DNA from: Desulfosediminicola flagellatus
GTDB lineage: Bacteria > Desulfobacterota > Desulfobulbia > Desulfobulbales > Desulfocapsaceae
Direction of reading: 5' to 3'
Length of the DNA stretch: 64,000 bases
Assembly: GCF_005116655.2 (NCBI RefSeq)
Contig: NZ_CP050698.1
Location: 2,572,501-2,636,500, forward strand
How positions within the stretch are numbered: the stretch's first letter is position 1; each line of letters opens with the position of its first letter. Shown in pieces: positions 28,113-36,628 of the stretch. The position numbers and the translations under genes were made by a program. Under the pieces are notes generated by a model that saw nothing but the letters and a program-made list of their open reading frames with translations, was not told the origin of the DNA and did no database searches.

Positions 28113-29378
28113 TTGGCCCAAAGTATGTTAATTATTGATGATGATTCTGCTGTGCTTATGTCCTGTGAGCGTATTTTTGCAGAAGAAGGATTTGACGTGG
28201 AGGTCACCTCCGACCCTAAAGAAGGGCTGATGCTCGCGTCGAAGAAAAAATATTCTGTCATTCTGTGCGATTGGCAAATGCCTGGCCTGGATGGATTGGA
28301 TGTCGTAACCGAGCTTGAAACACGAGCACCTGAATCCACAGTAGTCATGATCAGCGGATACCCCTCTGTAGGCAGAGCTACAGAAGCCATGAAACGCGGA
28401 GCTATGGATTACCTGGCCAAACCCTTCACTCCCGAAGAAATCACTTCCACAGTGCAGAAGGCAATCCATAACAAATTACTGCACGAGAAAAAAGCTCTGG
28501 GCCGATTTGAGCAGATGCTTGATAAATTCCCCGTACCGAGCATGGATGACAAAGGCCCCAAAATCATAGCAGAGACTGTGGCGCAGAGCATAGGCGTTGC
28601 AAAAGCAACATCGCCCTGGATCTCTCTTTTTGTTCTTGGTGTTATGGCAGGTGCTTATGTCGGCTTTGGCGGGCTGTTTGCAAATACGGTCACCTTCGAC
28701 ATGAACCCGGCGATGGGTATCGGCCTTAAAAAGCTGGTAGCCGGAGGTGCTTTCAGTATAGGACTCATGCTGGTAGTTATTGCCGGTGGTGAGCTTTTCA
28801 CTGGTAATAACCTCATGGTGTCCAGTGTAATAACCGGCAAAGTCACCTGGAAAAATGTATTAGCCAAATGGACATTAGTCTATGTTGCCAACTTTTTCGG
28901 TGCCATTCTCCTTGCATTATTGTTCTATTTTTCAGGTTTATGGAAAACCGGCGACAATGCTCTGGGTGAGGCGGCAATCAAGATTGCAAATGCCAAAGTC
29001 AATCTCAGCACTGGCGAAGCCTTTGTTCGGGCAGTCGGCTGTAACTGGATGGTTTGTCTGGCTGTATGGATGGCCCTGGCATCCCGTCAGGTGATCGGTA
29101 AGATTTTTGCTATTTTCTTCCCGATCATGGGTTTTGTTGCCATCGGTTTCGAGCATTGCGTCGCTAATATGTATTTTATTCCAAGCGCTATCTTTCTTAC
29201 AGATTGGGCAGGTCTGGCCCCGCATGGCGTTGACCTCAGCAATCTGACATGGGGAGCATTCGTTATAAATAATCTGATACCGGTTACCATCGGCAACACC
29301 ATTGGTGGTGTGGTTTTTGTAGGGCTTGGTTATTGGGGGGCGTATCTGAGACCACCCAAAGTTACCCCTGCGGCATAA
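28113..29378 (+). CDS. Receiver domain fused to formate/nitrite-family (FNT) channel
   Basis: 421 residues. Residues 1 to about 120 are a complete receiver: LIIDDDSAVLM, phospho-Asp about 53 in CDWQMPGLDG, Ser in MISGYPSVG, Lys about 103 in LAKPFTPEE. A 30-40-residue linker (RFEQMLDKFPVPSMDDKGP) leads into a full FNT pore from about 153: GAYVGFGGLFANTVT, GGELFTGNNLMV, GCNWMVCLAVWMA and GFEHCVANMYFIPSA, whose His (about 346) is the conserved central-pore residue of FocA/NirC. TTG 28113 is the probable start, with GGAGGAG 6 nt upstream; an ATG at 28098 is in frame but sits on that ribosome binding site. Formate, nitrite or hydrosulfide are possible substrates. Cytoplasmic phosphorylation would directly contact the channel. 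Confidence 0.9.
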   Translation: MAQSMLIIDDDSAVLMSCERIFAEEGFDVEVTSDPKEGLMLASKKKYSVILCDWQMPGLDGLDVVTELETRAPESTVVMISGYPSVGRATEAMKRGAMDYLAKPFTPEEITSTVQKAIHNKLLHEKKALGRFEQMLDKFPVPSMDDKGPKIIAETVAQSIGVAKATSPWISLFVLGVMAGAYVGFGGLFANTVTFDMNPAMGIGLKKLVAGGAFSIGLMLVVIAGGELFTGNNLMVSSVITGKVTWKNVLAKWTLVYVANFFGAILLALLFYFSGLWKTGDNALGEAAIKIANAKVNLSTGEAFVRAVGCNWMVCLAVWMALASRQVIGKIFAIFFPIMGFVAIGFEHCVANMYFIPSAIFLTDWAGLAPHGVDLSNLTWGAFVINNLIPVTIGNTIGGVVFVGLGYWGAYLRPPKVTPAA

Positions 29379-29383
29379 CCAAT

Positions 29384-29423
29384 CTCATCCCTCCATGTAT
29401 TTCTTTCTACATGGAGGGGTGAG
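29384..29423 (+). terminator. Long hairpin after the receiver-channel gene
   Basis: A 16-bp stem (CTCATCCCTCCATGTA 29384-29399 with TACATGGAGGGGTGAG 29408-29423, one G-U pair) starts 6 nt after the stop codon. No T tract follows, so it could be a 3'-end stabiliser or a weak terminator. The remaining bases to 29704 show no gene. Confidence 0.55.
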
Positions 29424-29704
29424 ACAGCTTTACGGCTTTGGTACGTATTATTACGGACATTAAGAAGATTTCACCATCGCCCCTGCAATCTTTTAGCCCG
29501 GGAGCTTGTCCGAGAATGACTTCAACCTTGCTGAATATCACCATTTGTTATACTTCTTGTATGCCTGTACTGTTTTAGACAATAAACCAGTAGGCTGTCC
29601 GTAAATTTCTCGATTTTGACCCAAATGCCTATTCCCGAACAGTCTCCTGGTCTAATTGGCTCTAATATTCAATTCACGTTTTCGAAAATCCACTGAGGGA
29701 GCAC

Positions 29705-30739
29705 ATGTATTCAATGAAAAAACATCATGTATTAAAATTCCTGGCTGTTGGACTGATAACGCTCATCAGTTATTCAGGAACACTTTCTAACGCTACAGCT
29801 GATGATAAAGTATCCGTGGGAGCATTGCGCTTCACCTCACACGCTGCAACATTTGTTGCCTATGAACGCGGATATTTTAAAGAGGAAGGCCTTGATGTCG
29901 ATATTAAATTTTTCCAGGCAGCTCAGCCGATTGCAGTGGCAATCGCATCAGGAGACGTAGACTTTGGTATAGCTCCTATATCCGCTGGCATGATAAACCT
30001 TGCAGACAAAGGTGCTATTAAGGTTATCGGCGGTGTGTTGCATGAAGAGCCAGGTATCGACGGTCAAATGATCCTTGCTTCCAAAAAGGCGTATGATGCA
30101 GGCCTCACATCACCTGCTGAGCTTAAAGGTAAAACATTTGGTATTACCCAGGCTGGCTCTTCATTTCACTATGTTGCTCACAAGATTGCAGATAAAGAAG
30201 GCTTCGCCCGCAGTGACATCAAAGTAAAATCGCTTCAAAAAGTTGGTGTTATCGTCGGTGCGCTTAAGTCAGGCCAGATCGATGCGTGGTCTATCGTCCC
30301 GCATATTGCCAAAGGCTTGGCTAAAGGCCCTACTGTTAAGGTTATCGGCAAGGTTTCAGATTACATCCCAGACTACCAGGTGAGCACAGTATTCACCTCT
30401 GCTGACAATGCCGCTAAAAAAGAGGAACTGGTAAAACGTTTTCTAGCTGCATTCTCAAAAGGTGTAGATGACTTTAATGCTGCTCTGGTAGATAAAACTG
30501 CTGGTGATGTTGCCGCGGAAGATATGGTGAAACTCATTCACAAATACGTTTATGCAGATCGCCCTTATGAAAAAGCTGCACCGTCGATCCGCAATGGCGC
30601 GATGCGAATTAACAAAAACGTCAGACTCAACCTCACAAGCGTAAAAGACCAATTAGCATGGTTTCAATCCGAAAATCTGGTCTCTAAAGATTTTACTATT
30701 GAAAAACTGGTCGATCCGAAATTTGTTGAAACGTATTAA
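29705..30739 (+). CDS. ABC importer substrate-binding protein, SsuA/NrtA/TauA type
   Basis: 344 residues with a Sec signal peptide (MKKHHVLKFLAVGLITL... cleaved about ANATADD, near residue 33). The mature protein is an NMT1/SsuA-type periplasmic binding protein: TSHAATFVAYERGYFKEEGL, FFQAAQPIAVAIASGDVDFG, KSGQIDAWSIVPHIAKGL. GAGG at 29695 lies 6 nt before the ATG. Families of this type deliver sulfonates, taurine, nitrate/cyanate, or thiamine precursors. It begins an operon with an ATPase and a permease. The ligand cannot be named. Confidence 0.9.
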   Translation: MYSMKKHHVLKFLAVGLITLISYSGTLSNATADDKVSVGALRFTSHAATFVAYERGYFKEEGLDVDIKFFQAAQPIAVAIASGDVDFGIAPISAGMINLADKGAIKVIGGVLHEEPGIDGQMILASKKAYDAGLTSPAELKGKTFGITQAGSSFHYVAHKIADKEGFARSDIKVKSLQKVGVIVGALKSGQIDAWSIVPHIAKGLAKGPTVKVIGKVSDYIPDYQVSTVFTSADNAAKKEELVKRFLAAFSKGVDDFNAALVDKTAGDVAAEDMVKLIHKYVYADRPYEKAAPSIRNGAMRINKNVRLNLTSVKDQLAWFQSENLVSKDFTIEKLVDPKFVETY

Positions 30740-30786
30740 GTAACACTCAAGTTTTTTTGTTTTTTAGCCTTTATCGATGGACCCAC

Positions 30787-31554
30787 ATGGATTTGCATTT
30801 AAATAACATATCACACGCCTATGGTGATATGGCGGTACTGGACAGTATCGACTTCACAGTAGGCGGAGGTGAGATTGTCTGCATTGTCGGGCCATCGGGA
30901 TGTGGCAAATCTACACTTCTCCGGTTTATTGGCGGCCTTGAACGTCCCGATACCGGAGAAGTGCTGCTGCTGGGTGAGCCCCCAAAGACATCACTCAATC
31001 CACTTACCTATATTTTTCAGGACTTCGCTCTACTCCCCTGGAGAACAGTCGAAGGCAACATTAGTCTTGCTCTCGAAGACCATCATCTCAGTAAGCAGGA
31101 ATCTCAGGAAATTATCCACGATGTTCTTGCCCGCACCAATCTGAGCGATTTCAAAAAAGCATTGCCTCGCCAGCTTTCCGGTGGCATGAAACAGCGTGTA
31201 GCCATCGCTCGTGCTCTGGCAGTCAGGCCTGCGGTAATGTTGATGGATGAACCTCTCTCGGCTCTTGACAGCCAAACCCGTGAGTTGCTGCTTGATGATC
31301 TTATCAACCTCTGGCTACGTGAATCGTTTACAGCTGTGTATGTCACACACAATCTTCATGAAGCGGTACGGCTCGGACACAAGATTGTCGTACTATCCCG
31401 AAGGCCCGGCAGAGTGCATGATATCGTTACGATAGACAAGCCCCTTGAAGAGCGCAGCGTAGCTGATGCAGAGTTAGAAAAAATACAACACCATCTGTGG
31501 GAGTTAATGCGTGATGAAGCTCGTGCAGCAGACATGGAGCTTCAGTATGTCTAA
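30787..31554 (+). CDS. ABC importer ATPase, SsuB/TauB/NrtD type
   Basis: About 255 residues. Walker A GPSGCGKST, Q-loop FQDFALLPW, signature LSGGMKQR, Walker B VMLMDEPLSALD and H-loop VTHNLHEAV are all intact. RDEARAADMELQ ends the chain. ATG 30787 is preferred to the TTG at 30757 because it lines up with the first beta strand (MDLHLNNISHAYGDM). The last 8 nt overlap the start of the permease gene, which implies coupled translation. Confidence 0.92.
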   Translation: MDLHLNNISHAYGDMAVLDSIDFTVGGGEIVCIVGPSGCGKSTLLRFIGGLERPDTGEVLLLGEPPKTSLNPLTYIFQDFALLPWRTVEGNISLALEDHHLSKQESQEIIHDVLARTNLSDFKKALPRQLSGGMKQRVAIARALAVRPAVMLMDEPLSALDSQTRELLLDDLINLWLRESFTAVYVTHNLHEAVRLGHKIVVLSRRPGRVHDIVTIDKPLEERSVADAELEKIQHHLWELMRDEARAADMELQYV

Positions 31555-32344
31555 TAACACAGGTATCCCTGTACCATTTCGGGGAGGCGGATTTAGCCAC
31601 AAACCGGCAAAAATAGTCTCAATACTCGTTTTTGTAGTGCTCATTATATTCTGGGAGATCGGTTCACAGACAGGCTTTATCAGCAGTCTCGTTCTGCCGG
31701 CACCATCAGAGGCATTCCGTGCCCTCTCTCAACTCGTAGAAACCGGCATGCTCTGGAAACACCTTGGTGCATCCTTGCAGCGGTTGGTAGTGGGTTGGAC
31801 CTGTGGCACATTTCTAGGCGTCACTGTCGGCTTGCTCATTGGCCTTGTCAGTATTGCCCGTGCAGGACTCTCACCTCTGGTTTCAGCTATATTCCCTATA
31901 CCCAAGATTGCTCTGTTACCACTGTTTATTATCTGGTTCGGTATCGGCGAAGGGTCAAAAGTTGCAACTATCTTATTTGGCACGTTTTTCCCTACCGTTA
32001 TCGCCACCTATGGCGGTGTGGACAATGTAGATCGCGGCCTTATCCGGATGGGACAATCGTTTGGCCTCTCCCGCTTGTCCATTGTACGTAAAATCATTAT
32101 TCCAGGGGCACTCCCTGCTATTCTTTCAGGGTTTAGGATATCGGCTTCAATAGGTATTATTTTGCTGGTGGCAGCGGAAATGATTGGCGCTGAGTATGGC
32201 GTAGGTGCCTATATTCTCCTGGCAGGTAGCCTGATGGCAACTGACCAGCTCATAGCAGGTGTATCGATTCTTTCCGTAATGGGTTTGATTATAGCCTGGC
32301 TCATCAGCAAGGCAGAAAACCATTTTCTTAAATGGCGATCGTAA
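31547..32344 (+). CDS. ABC importer permease, SsuC/TauC type
   Basis: About 265 residues and six transmembrane helices of the BPD_transp_1 fold. The EAA loop region is GQSFGLSRLSIVRKIIIPGALP, and the FPTVIATYGGVDNVD and LVAAEMIGAEYGVGAYIL segments are typical of sulfonate/taurine permeases. ATG 31547 has GGAG 7 nt upstream inside the ATPase gene. It completes a single-ligand ABC importer with the two preceding genes. Confidence 0.92.
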   Translation: MSNNTGIPVPFRGGGFSHKPAKIVSILVFVVLIIFWEIGSQTGFISSLVLPAPSEAFRALSQLVETGMLWKHLGASLQRLVVGWTCGTFLGVTVGLLIGLVSIARAGLSPLVSAIFPIPKIALLPLFIIWFGIGEGSKVATILFGTFFPTVIATYGGVDNVDRGLIRMGQSFGLSRLSIVRKIIIPGALPAILSGFRISASIGIILLVAAEMIGAEYGVGAYILLAGSLMATDQLIAGVSILSVMGLIIAWLISKAENHFLKWRS

Positions 32345-32385
32345 GTTACGGTATCAATAATTACAGACTGCCATACACATCATCC

Positions 32386-33267
32386 TCATTTCTTTCGTAA
32401 ACCCAACAGTGCGTTAGCTCCAAATATGAGTAACGCACCAATCCATCCAGCAATGGTAAGTGGCGGATCAGCAACTATTATAGGCCCAAGCATAGCGGCG
32501 AACAGTATTCGACTCGAAGATATAATAGCCCCCTCCACCGCTGTTACATAAAAAAATCCATACGTGAGCAGGTATTGCCCAAGAACTCCGGCAACCGAGC
32601 AACTGATCAGAAAAAACAGCTCTGTGGAATTCGGCAGGAAAATGGAATTATGGAAAAACAGCAACATGATGACAGTGCCCATTCCAAACATAAAGAACAG
32701 GATAGTCTGTGAATCATGATGGCGTCTGCTGATATTCAGATAAATTATTGCAAAAGCAGCAGTAATACCAGAGCAAAGCCCCCACAGGTTATGCCAGACC
32801 GCCTGAAAGTCTTCTGGTAAAAGAATCAGCCATACACCAACAAAAGCTACACCAACAATACAAAGTGAAACCGTATCACGCTGCCCTTTGAGGAAGAACC
32901 AGGAAAACACCGCCACAAAAAGCGGATACGTCATGTTAAGAATATTTGCCTCGGCAACCGATCCGACTGCCACTGCCTTATAGAAACAAAAGACAGCAAC
33001 AGTATTGGCTACAGTTCGACCAATAAGGTAATGGTATTTTTTCGGCTGCAACTTCTGGCCTTGCATGACCATAGTAGCTGATACAATTGCAAAGCCAAGG
33101 AGAAACCGTGCAAAGACAAAATAGGCGGATTCAATAAAAACGTAACCTGAAGCCCAGCGAATAATGAGCGTTGCTAAATAAAAAAAGAACGCAGAGCCCA
33201 AAACAGCTAGCCAACCGACAACTTGACTGGACATGATCGGTATTGGCGTAAGTGAATCAGTTTTCAT
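32386..33267 (-). CDS. DMT/EamA-family transporter
   Basis: 293 residues with ten predicted membrane segments as two EamA repeats (ALIIRWASGYVFIESAYFVFA... and ISRRHHDSQTILFFMFGMG...). DMT proteins of this size usually export amino acids or other metabolites. It is convergent with the ABC importer and its promoter faces the mobile region starting at 33.6 kb. Substrate not determinable. Confidence 0.88.
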   Translation of the reverse strand: MKTDSLTPIPIMSSQVVGWLAVLGSAFFFYLATLIIRWASGYVFIESAYFVFARFLLGFAIVSATMVMQGQKLQPKKYHYLIGRTVANTVAVFCFYKAVAVGSVAEANILNMTYPLFVAVFSWFFLKGQRDTVSLCIVGVAFVGVWLILLPEDFQAVWHNLWGLCSGITAAFAIIYLNISRRHHDSQTILFFMFGMGTVIMLLFFHNSIFLPNSTELFFLISCSVAGVLGQYLLTYGFFYVTAVEGAIISSSRILFAAMLGPIIVADPPLTIAGWIGALLIFGANALLGLRKK

Positions 33268-33630
33268 GGATAACCAGGTCGTAATTGTATAATTTAATGA
33301 AAAAACATCAGGACATCGTGAAACATACGATACATGCAGAGCACTTCTCCCCCTGCTAACAGAGGCAGTTACTCTATCTCCTCACGTATATGCTGTCTGC
33401 ATTTTTCTTGCTCAATATTCTAAAAAACACAATTGATCGGGAATTGCATGAAGTTGTTCTGCCCCTCAGACTTTGCTTCAGATCGTCGTCGGGATTTACT
33501 GCACATCTTTACATTCATTATTTGTAGTGCTGTATATCCGTTTTCTAGATTCTTCGTCAATCACCCTTTCTGAGTAACCTGAAACTTGAGTGCCCCCCTA
33601 CTCCCACACCTCCCCTTTTTAAACCTTATC
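33268..33630. other. Intergenic, nothing recognised
   Basis: 363 bp between the DMT transporter start and the first copy of the 457-bp repeat. No open frame of note and no integrase gene on either strand, which matters for the integron reading of the neighbouring array. Confidence 0.4.
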
Positions 33631-34087
33631 CGCATCTGAATAGCGCTAATTCCTCCACCCATAACGCCTAACCAATTACAGTGTTTTCCTTCTTGTTGTT
33701 CTACTGCACTTGTGCCAGATGAATAGATCACTATATCATTACACTAAAAGTATAATAAATAATCAAGCATGACCAATGGCATAATGGCTCATATTATTAG
33801 TGACATAAAGCACTTACCTTCTCAAATCTCTGTTTAGTGGTTGACATGGTAGCTGTAATAAATTTAAGTGTTCACTTATAGACCGCATCCCCTTGAAAAT
33901 ATGAGATTTTGCAGGCATCCGCGATCTAACAAATCGGTAGGCATTTGTGGTAGTGATTTAGACCCAAATCAACAAAGCGATTACATGATGTCTTCGATAA
34001 TCCAGATATTGAAACAGGGCAATTATGCCCGAAAACCCCGTTAATATCATATTATCAGGGCAAATTGACCTGATAATCAATGGTTAG
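33631..34087. repeat. 457-bp long repeat, copy A
   Basis: Direct repeat of 49491-49946, same orientation and roughly 80-85 percent identical by eye over the full length. It is AT-rich and ends with a palindrome (TTATCAGG, 9 nt, CCTGATAA) followed by TCAATGGTTAGC, immediately before the first cassette-like gene. A 41-codon frame in the second half (HPRSNKSVGICGSDL... to ILKQGNYA) is conserved in both copies but lacks an obvious start here. A TTGACA hexamer lies at about 33842. It may be the shared leader of the two arrays. Confidence 0.75.
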
Positions 34088-34106
34088 CTACTAAATAGAG
34101 ATAAAA

Positions 34107-35018
34107 TTGAAGGTATACTCCTCATTTTCCAATATATTAAATTTTCGTCGTTCAAGAGTTGATGTTGAAACTGTATATAAACGTTATGCACTACTCTATG
34201 ACCAAGTTATTTTCAACAGATATGGGTGTCCAATTGGGAAGAATGATCTTTTTCCAACAGTTTCATCTTATGTAGCTAAGACTATCGGCAAGAAAGAAAA
34301 TCATAAAAAAGATATTGAGCTTGGAAAGAATAAGAAATTTAGCGATATATTCGTAGATATGTGGGAATATTTCGACAATCCTGAAAAAATTCATCGTGAA
34401 GCATTCGAGTATGTATCAGAAGATGTTTCAAATAAAATAAGTGAGTATTCTTGGTACCAAAATGCTCTAGATGAAGAAATGAGGATTCATAATCACTCTA
34501 AAGAGTATAAAGCTGCTGCCATAGTGGCCAACGATATTTCATCAGATATTGCATTCAATTTACTGCTCTCGAAAAACATTACAAACTTTAATATGAGTTT
34601 ATCTCCTGTAGTTGGAGAAGCTCTTAAAGCTCCCCATGACGTGAATGATGAGATTAATCTTTTTACAACAAATTTAGTTATACCTGATTTTGAGGCACTT
34701 TCCTGGGAGAATATTTTACAATTACGCCAAGACGAAAATATAGTTAGTTTTCGTAAAAATGTATTTAACTCACTTGGCACTGGCAACCACCCAGATAATG
34801 TTTTAGCTGATAAATTAGAAAAAGATCTCTGGGATTTGGCTGAACAAAGCAAACCAAATATTGGAAAACGCATAATTGAATTTTGTTTGAGTAATTTACC
34901 ACTGCCCTCACCAATTAACCCTTTTGGCTATTATTATGGTGCTAAGGCAATTGCTAATGATGTCAAACAAAAAGATAAAGCATGGGTGTTTGTCATCCAA
35001 AAGATGAAAAATATTTAG
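34107..35018 (+). CDS. Hypothetical protein, cassette-like gene
   Basis: 303 residues from a TTG start 20 bp after the repeat. I do not recognise the family. The protein is hydrophilic, rich in Asn, Glu and Lys, and predicted mostly helical with no membrane segment or signal peptide. Base composition is much more AT-rich than the metabolic genes to its left. The TAG stop overlaps the first arm of an attC-like hairpin, the layout of integron cassettes. In-frame ATG codons further in (for example MWEYF at 34361) would lose most of the N-terminal domain. Confidence 0.6.
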   Translation: MKVYSSFSNILNFRRSRVDVETVYKRYALLYDQVIFNRYGCPIGKNDLFPTVSSYVAKTIGKKENHKKDIELGKNKKFSDIFVDMWEYFDNPEKIHREAFEYVSEDVSNKISEYSWYQNALDEEMRIHNHSKEYKAAAIVANDISSDIAFNLLLSKNITNFNMSLSPVVGEALKAPHDVNDEINLFTTNLVIPDFEALSWENILQLRQDENIVSFRKNVFNSLGTGNHPDNVLADKLEKDLWDLAEQSKPNIGKRIIEFCLSNLPLPSPINPFGYYYGAKAIANDVKQKDKAWVFVIQKMKNI

Positions 35019-35135
35019 CTAACAAAACGCTAAACAAGGATTGCTGTCAGGCCACCGATTCGTTCTTAAAACCCTATGGTAAACCAAAACATTTAGGTTA
35101 TTGAATAGTTCGCGGGTGCCAGCAACCTGTTAGCT
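35017..35135. repeat. attC-like recombination site
   Basis: 119 bp with ends AGCTAAC (35017-35023) and GTTAGCT (35129-35135), exact inverse complements. Inner arms GGATTGCTG and CAGCAACC pair with a single unpaired base, the extrahelical-base pattern of attC sites. The stop codon of the preceding gene overlaps the first arm. The core differs from strict GTTRRRY. The sequence right after the site opens a new ATG frame at 35151 that the next element cuts short. Confidence 0.6.
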
Positions 35136-35185
35136 CCACGTTAAATAAATATGAAACCTTCCGACATTAAAAATATGTTCCAGTT

Positions 35186-36262
35186 GGGGTCGGACCACGC
35201 CAATACGCTACAAACTCTAGACTTTATTCCTAAAAAACAGGTGTTATTGAAGCTTAGAGCACCCTTTTTATAGGCAAAAAGTGATCTCTAAGGAAAATAC
35301 CTACTCCTCTGCCACGTACAGTGCCGCATACGTTTTTGTCAACATCACCTGATACTGTATTGAGATATTTGAAAGAATTTCATACTACAATTATCAAATT
35401 GATAGCTTACTCCCCTCGTCCTTACTTAATGAGACTTTATTGTTATGCCAAGAGCCAACAGGCACTATATTCCAGGTTGTGTATGGCATATCACTCATCG
35501 ATGTCATAAACAGGAGTTCCTACTTAAATTTGAGAAGGATAGAAAGCGTTGGCGACATTGGTTGTATAAAGCAAAAAAACGATACGGTCTCTGTGTTCTT
35601 GATTACATCATCACCTCAAACCATGTTCATTTGCTTGTCATGGATACTGGTGAACATGTTATCCCGAAAAGTTTACAGCTGATAGCTGGTAGAACTGCTC
35701 AAGAATACAACATACGCAAGAAGAGAAAAGGGGCTTTCTGGGAAGACAGGTACCACGCAACAGCTGTTCAGACCGATAAACATTTAGCGAAATGTCTAGT
35801 TTATATAGATCTCAACATGGTTAGAGCCGGTGTTGTGCAGCATCCTTCTGAATATACTATTAGCGGATACAACGAAATACAAACACCCCCAAAACGATAT
35901 TCAATTGTAAACCAGAAGGCTCTAAACGATCTTTTTGCGGTAAAAGAAGATCACATTTTCCGTCAATTACATCGTGAGTGGGTGGAGCAGGAACTTCTGA
36001 ATGATGTCTCAAGTCGACAAAGTTTTTGGAGTGAGGCTGTTGCTGTAGGAAATGAGAACTATATACAAAATATACAGAGAGAACTTGTCGGTAGAATACC
36101 AGGACGCTCAATAATATCCGAAAGTGAATCGTCCATATTGAAAGAGCCTACAACTCCTTACAGCACTCTTTTTGATACCCAAAAGTGCATTCTAAGACCC
36201 CAAAATACCTATTTTCTATCCATTAATCATTAGTTTTTAGTATGTTGGTGTGGTCCGACCCC
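35186..36262 (+). mobile_element. REP-type Y1 transposase unit, copy 1
   Basis: Terminal inverted repeats GGGGTCGGACCACGCCAA (35186-35203) and its near-perfect complement at 36245-36262 (one mismatch) bracket a 1,077-bp unit with one transposase gene. The unit interrupts a short frame beginning ATG 35151 (MKPSDIKNMFQ). Two further copies lie at 41.2-43.2 kb and a degraded one at 52.5-53.3 kb. Confidence 0.8.
35445..36233 (+). CDS. REP-associated tyrosine (Y1) transposase
   Basis: 262 residues of the Y1_Tnp/IS200-like REP-associated family. The HUH motif is SNHVHLLVMDT and the nucleophile is expected in the YRTAQEYNIRK or YIDLNMVRAG segments, with WEDRYHATAV between. These enzymes nick single-stranded DNA at palindromic repeats. 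Versus the two other full copies it differs at a few positions (Phe-Glu-Lys for Phe-Asp-Lys, Ile-Ile-Ser for Ile-Val-Ser). No ribosome binding site is evident at the ATG. Confidence 0.88.
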   Translation: MPRANRHYIPGCVWHITHRCHKQEFLLKFEKDRKRWRHWLYKAKKRYGLCVLDYIITSNHVHLLVMDTGEHVIPKSLQLIAGRTAQEYNIRKKRKGAFWEDRYHATAVQTDKHLAKCLVYIDLNMVRAGVVQHPSEYTISGYNEIQTPPKRYSIVNQKALNDLFAVKEDHIFRQLHREWVEQELLNDVSSRQSFWSEAVAVGNENYIQNIQRELVGRIPGRSIISESESSILKEPTTPYSTLFDTQKCILRPQNTYFLSINH

Positions 36263-36525
36263 ATACCATATACCATATCAAGTACTGTAGGGGGCAACGC
36301 CCTTTGCCTCCTTGAGGGGCAATGTTCAACGACAATTATAACTCCGGGTTGACGACAATTATAATTCCGGACTCATCTCGCTTTTAACACTTTGTTTTAA
36401 CGGTAAAATATCACTTTTCTTCTTGCTAAAACAAATTTCCATAAGTAACATTTCAATACTCATCCGGAGGATAGGGCAACGCTGAGGAGCGACCTGAGCG
36501 CCGAGATGAATGCCGTAAGGATGGA

Positions 36526-36558
36526 GACCGAGCGTTACTGCTCGGTCTTTGTTTTTTT
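36526..36558 (+). terminator. Plus-strand terminator inside the IS21 element
   Basis: GACCGAGC (36526-36533) and GCTCGGTC (36540-36547) with a 6-nt loop, then TTTG and seven T. It faces away from istB. A stretch of about 80 bases before it is GC-rich and structured, so it may end a small counter-transcript. The nearest coding neighbour in that direction is none. Confidence 0.6.
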
Positions 36559-36628
36559 CTCCATCCATATGGCCTCAATGCGTTAAACCTCGGGGGTTTG
36601 GGGGCAGAGCCCCCGGTACTGAGGAGCA

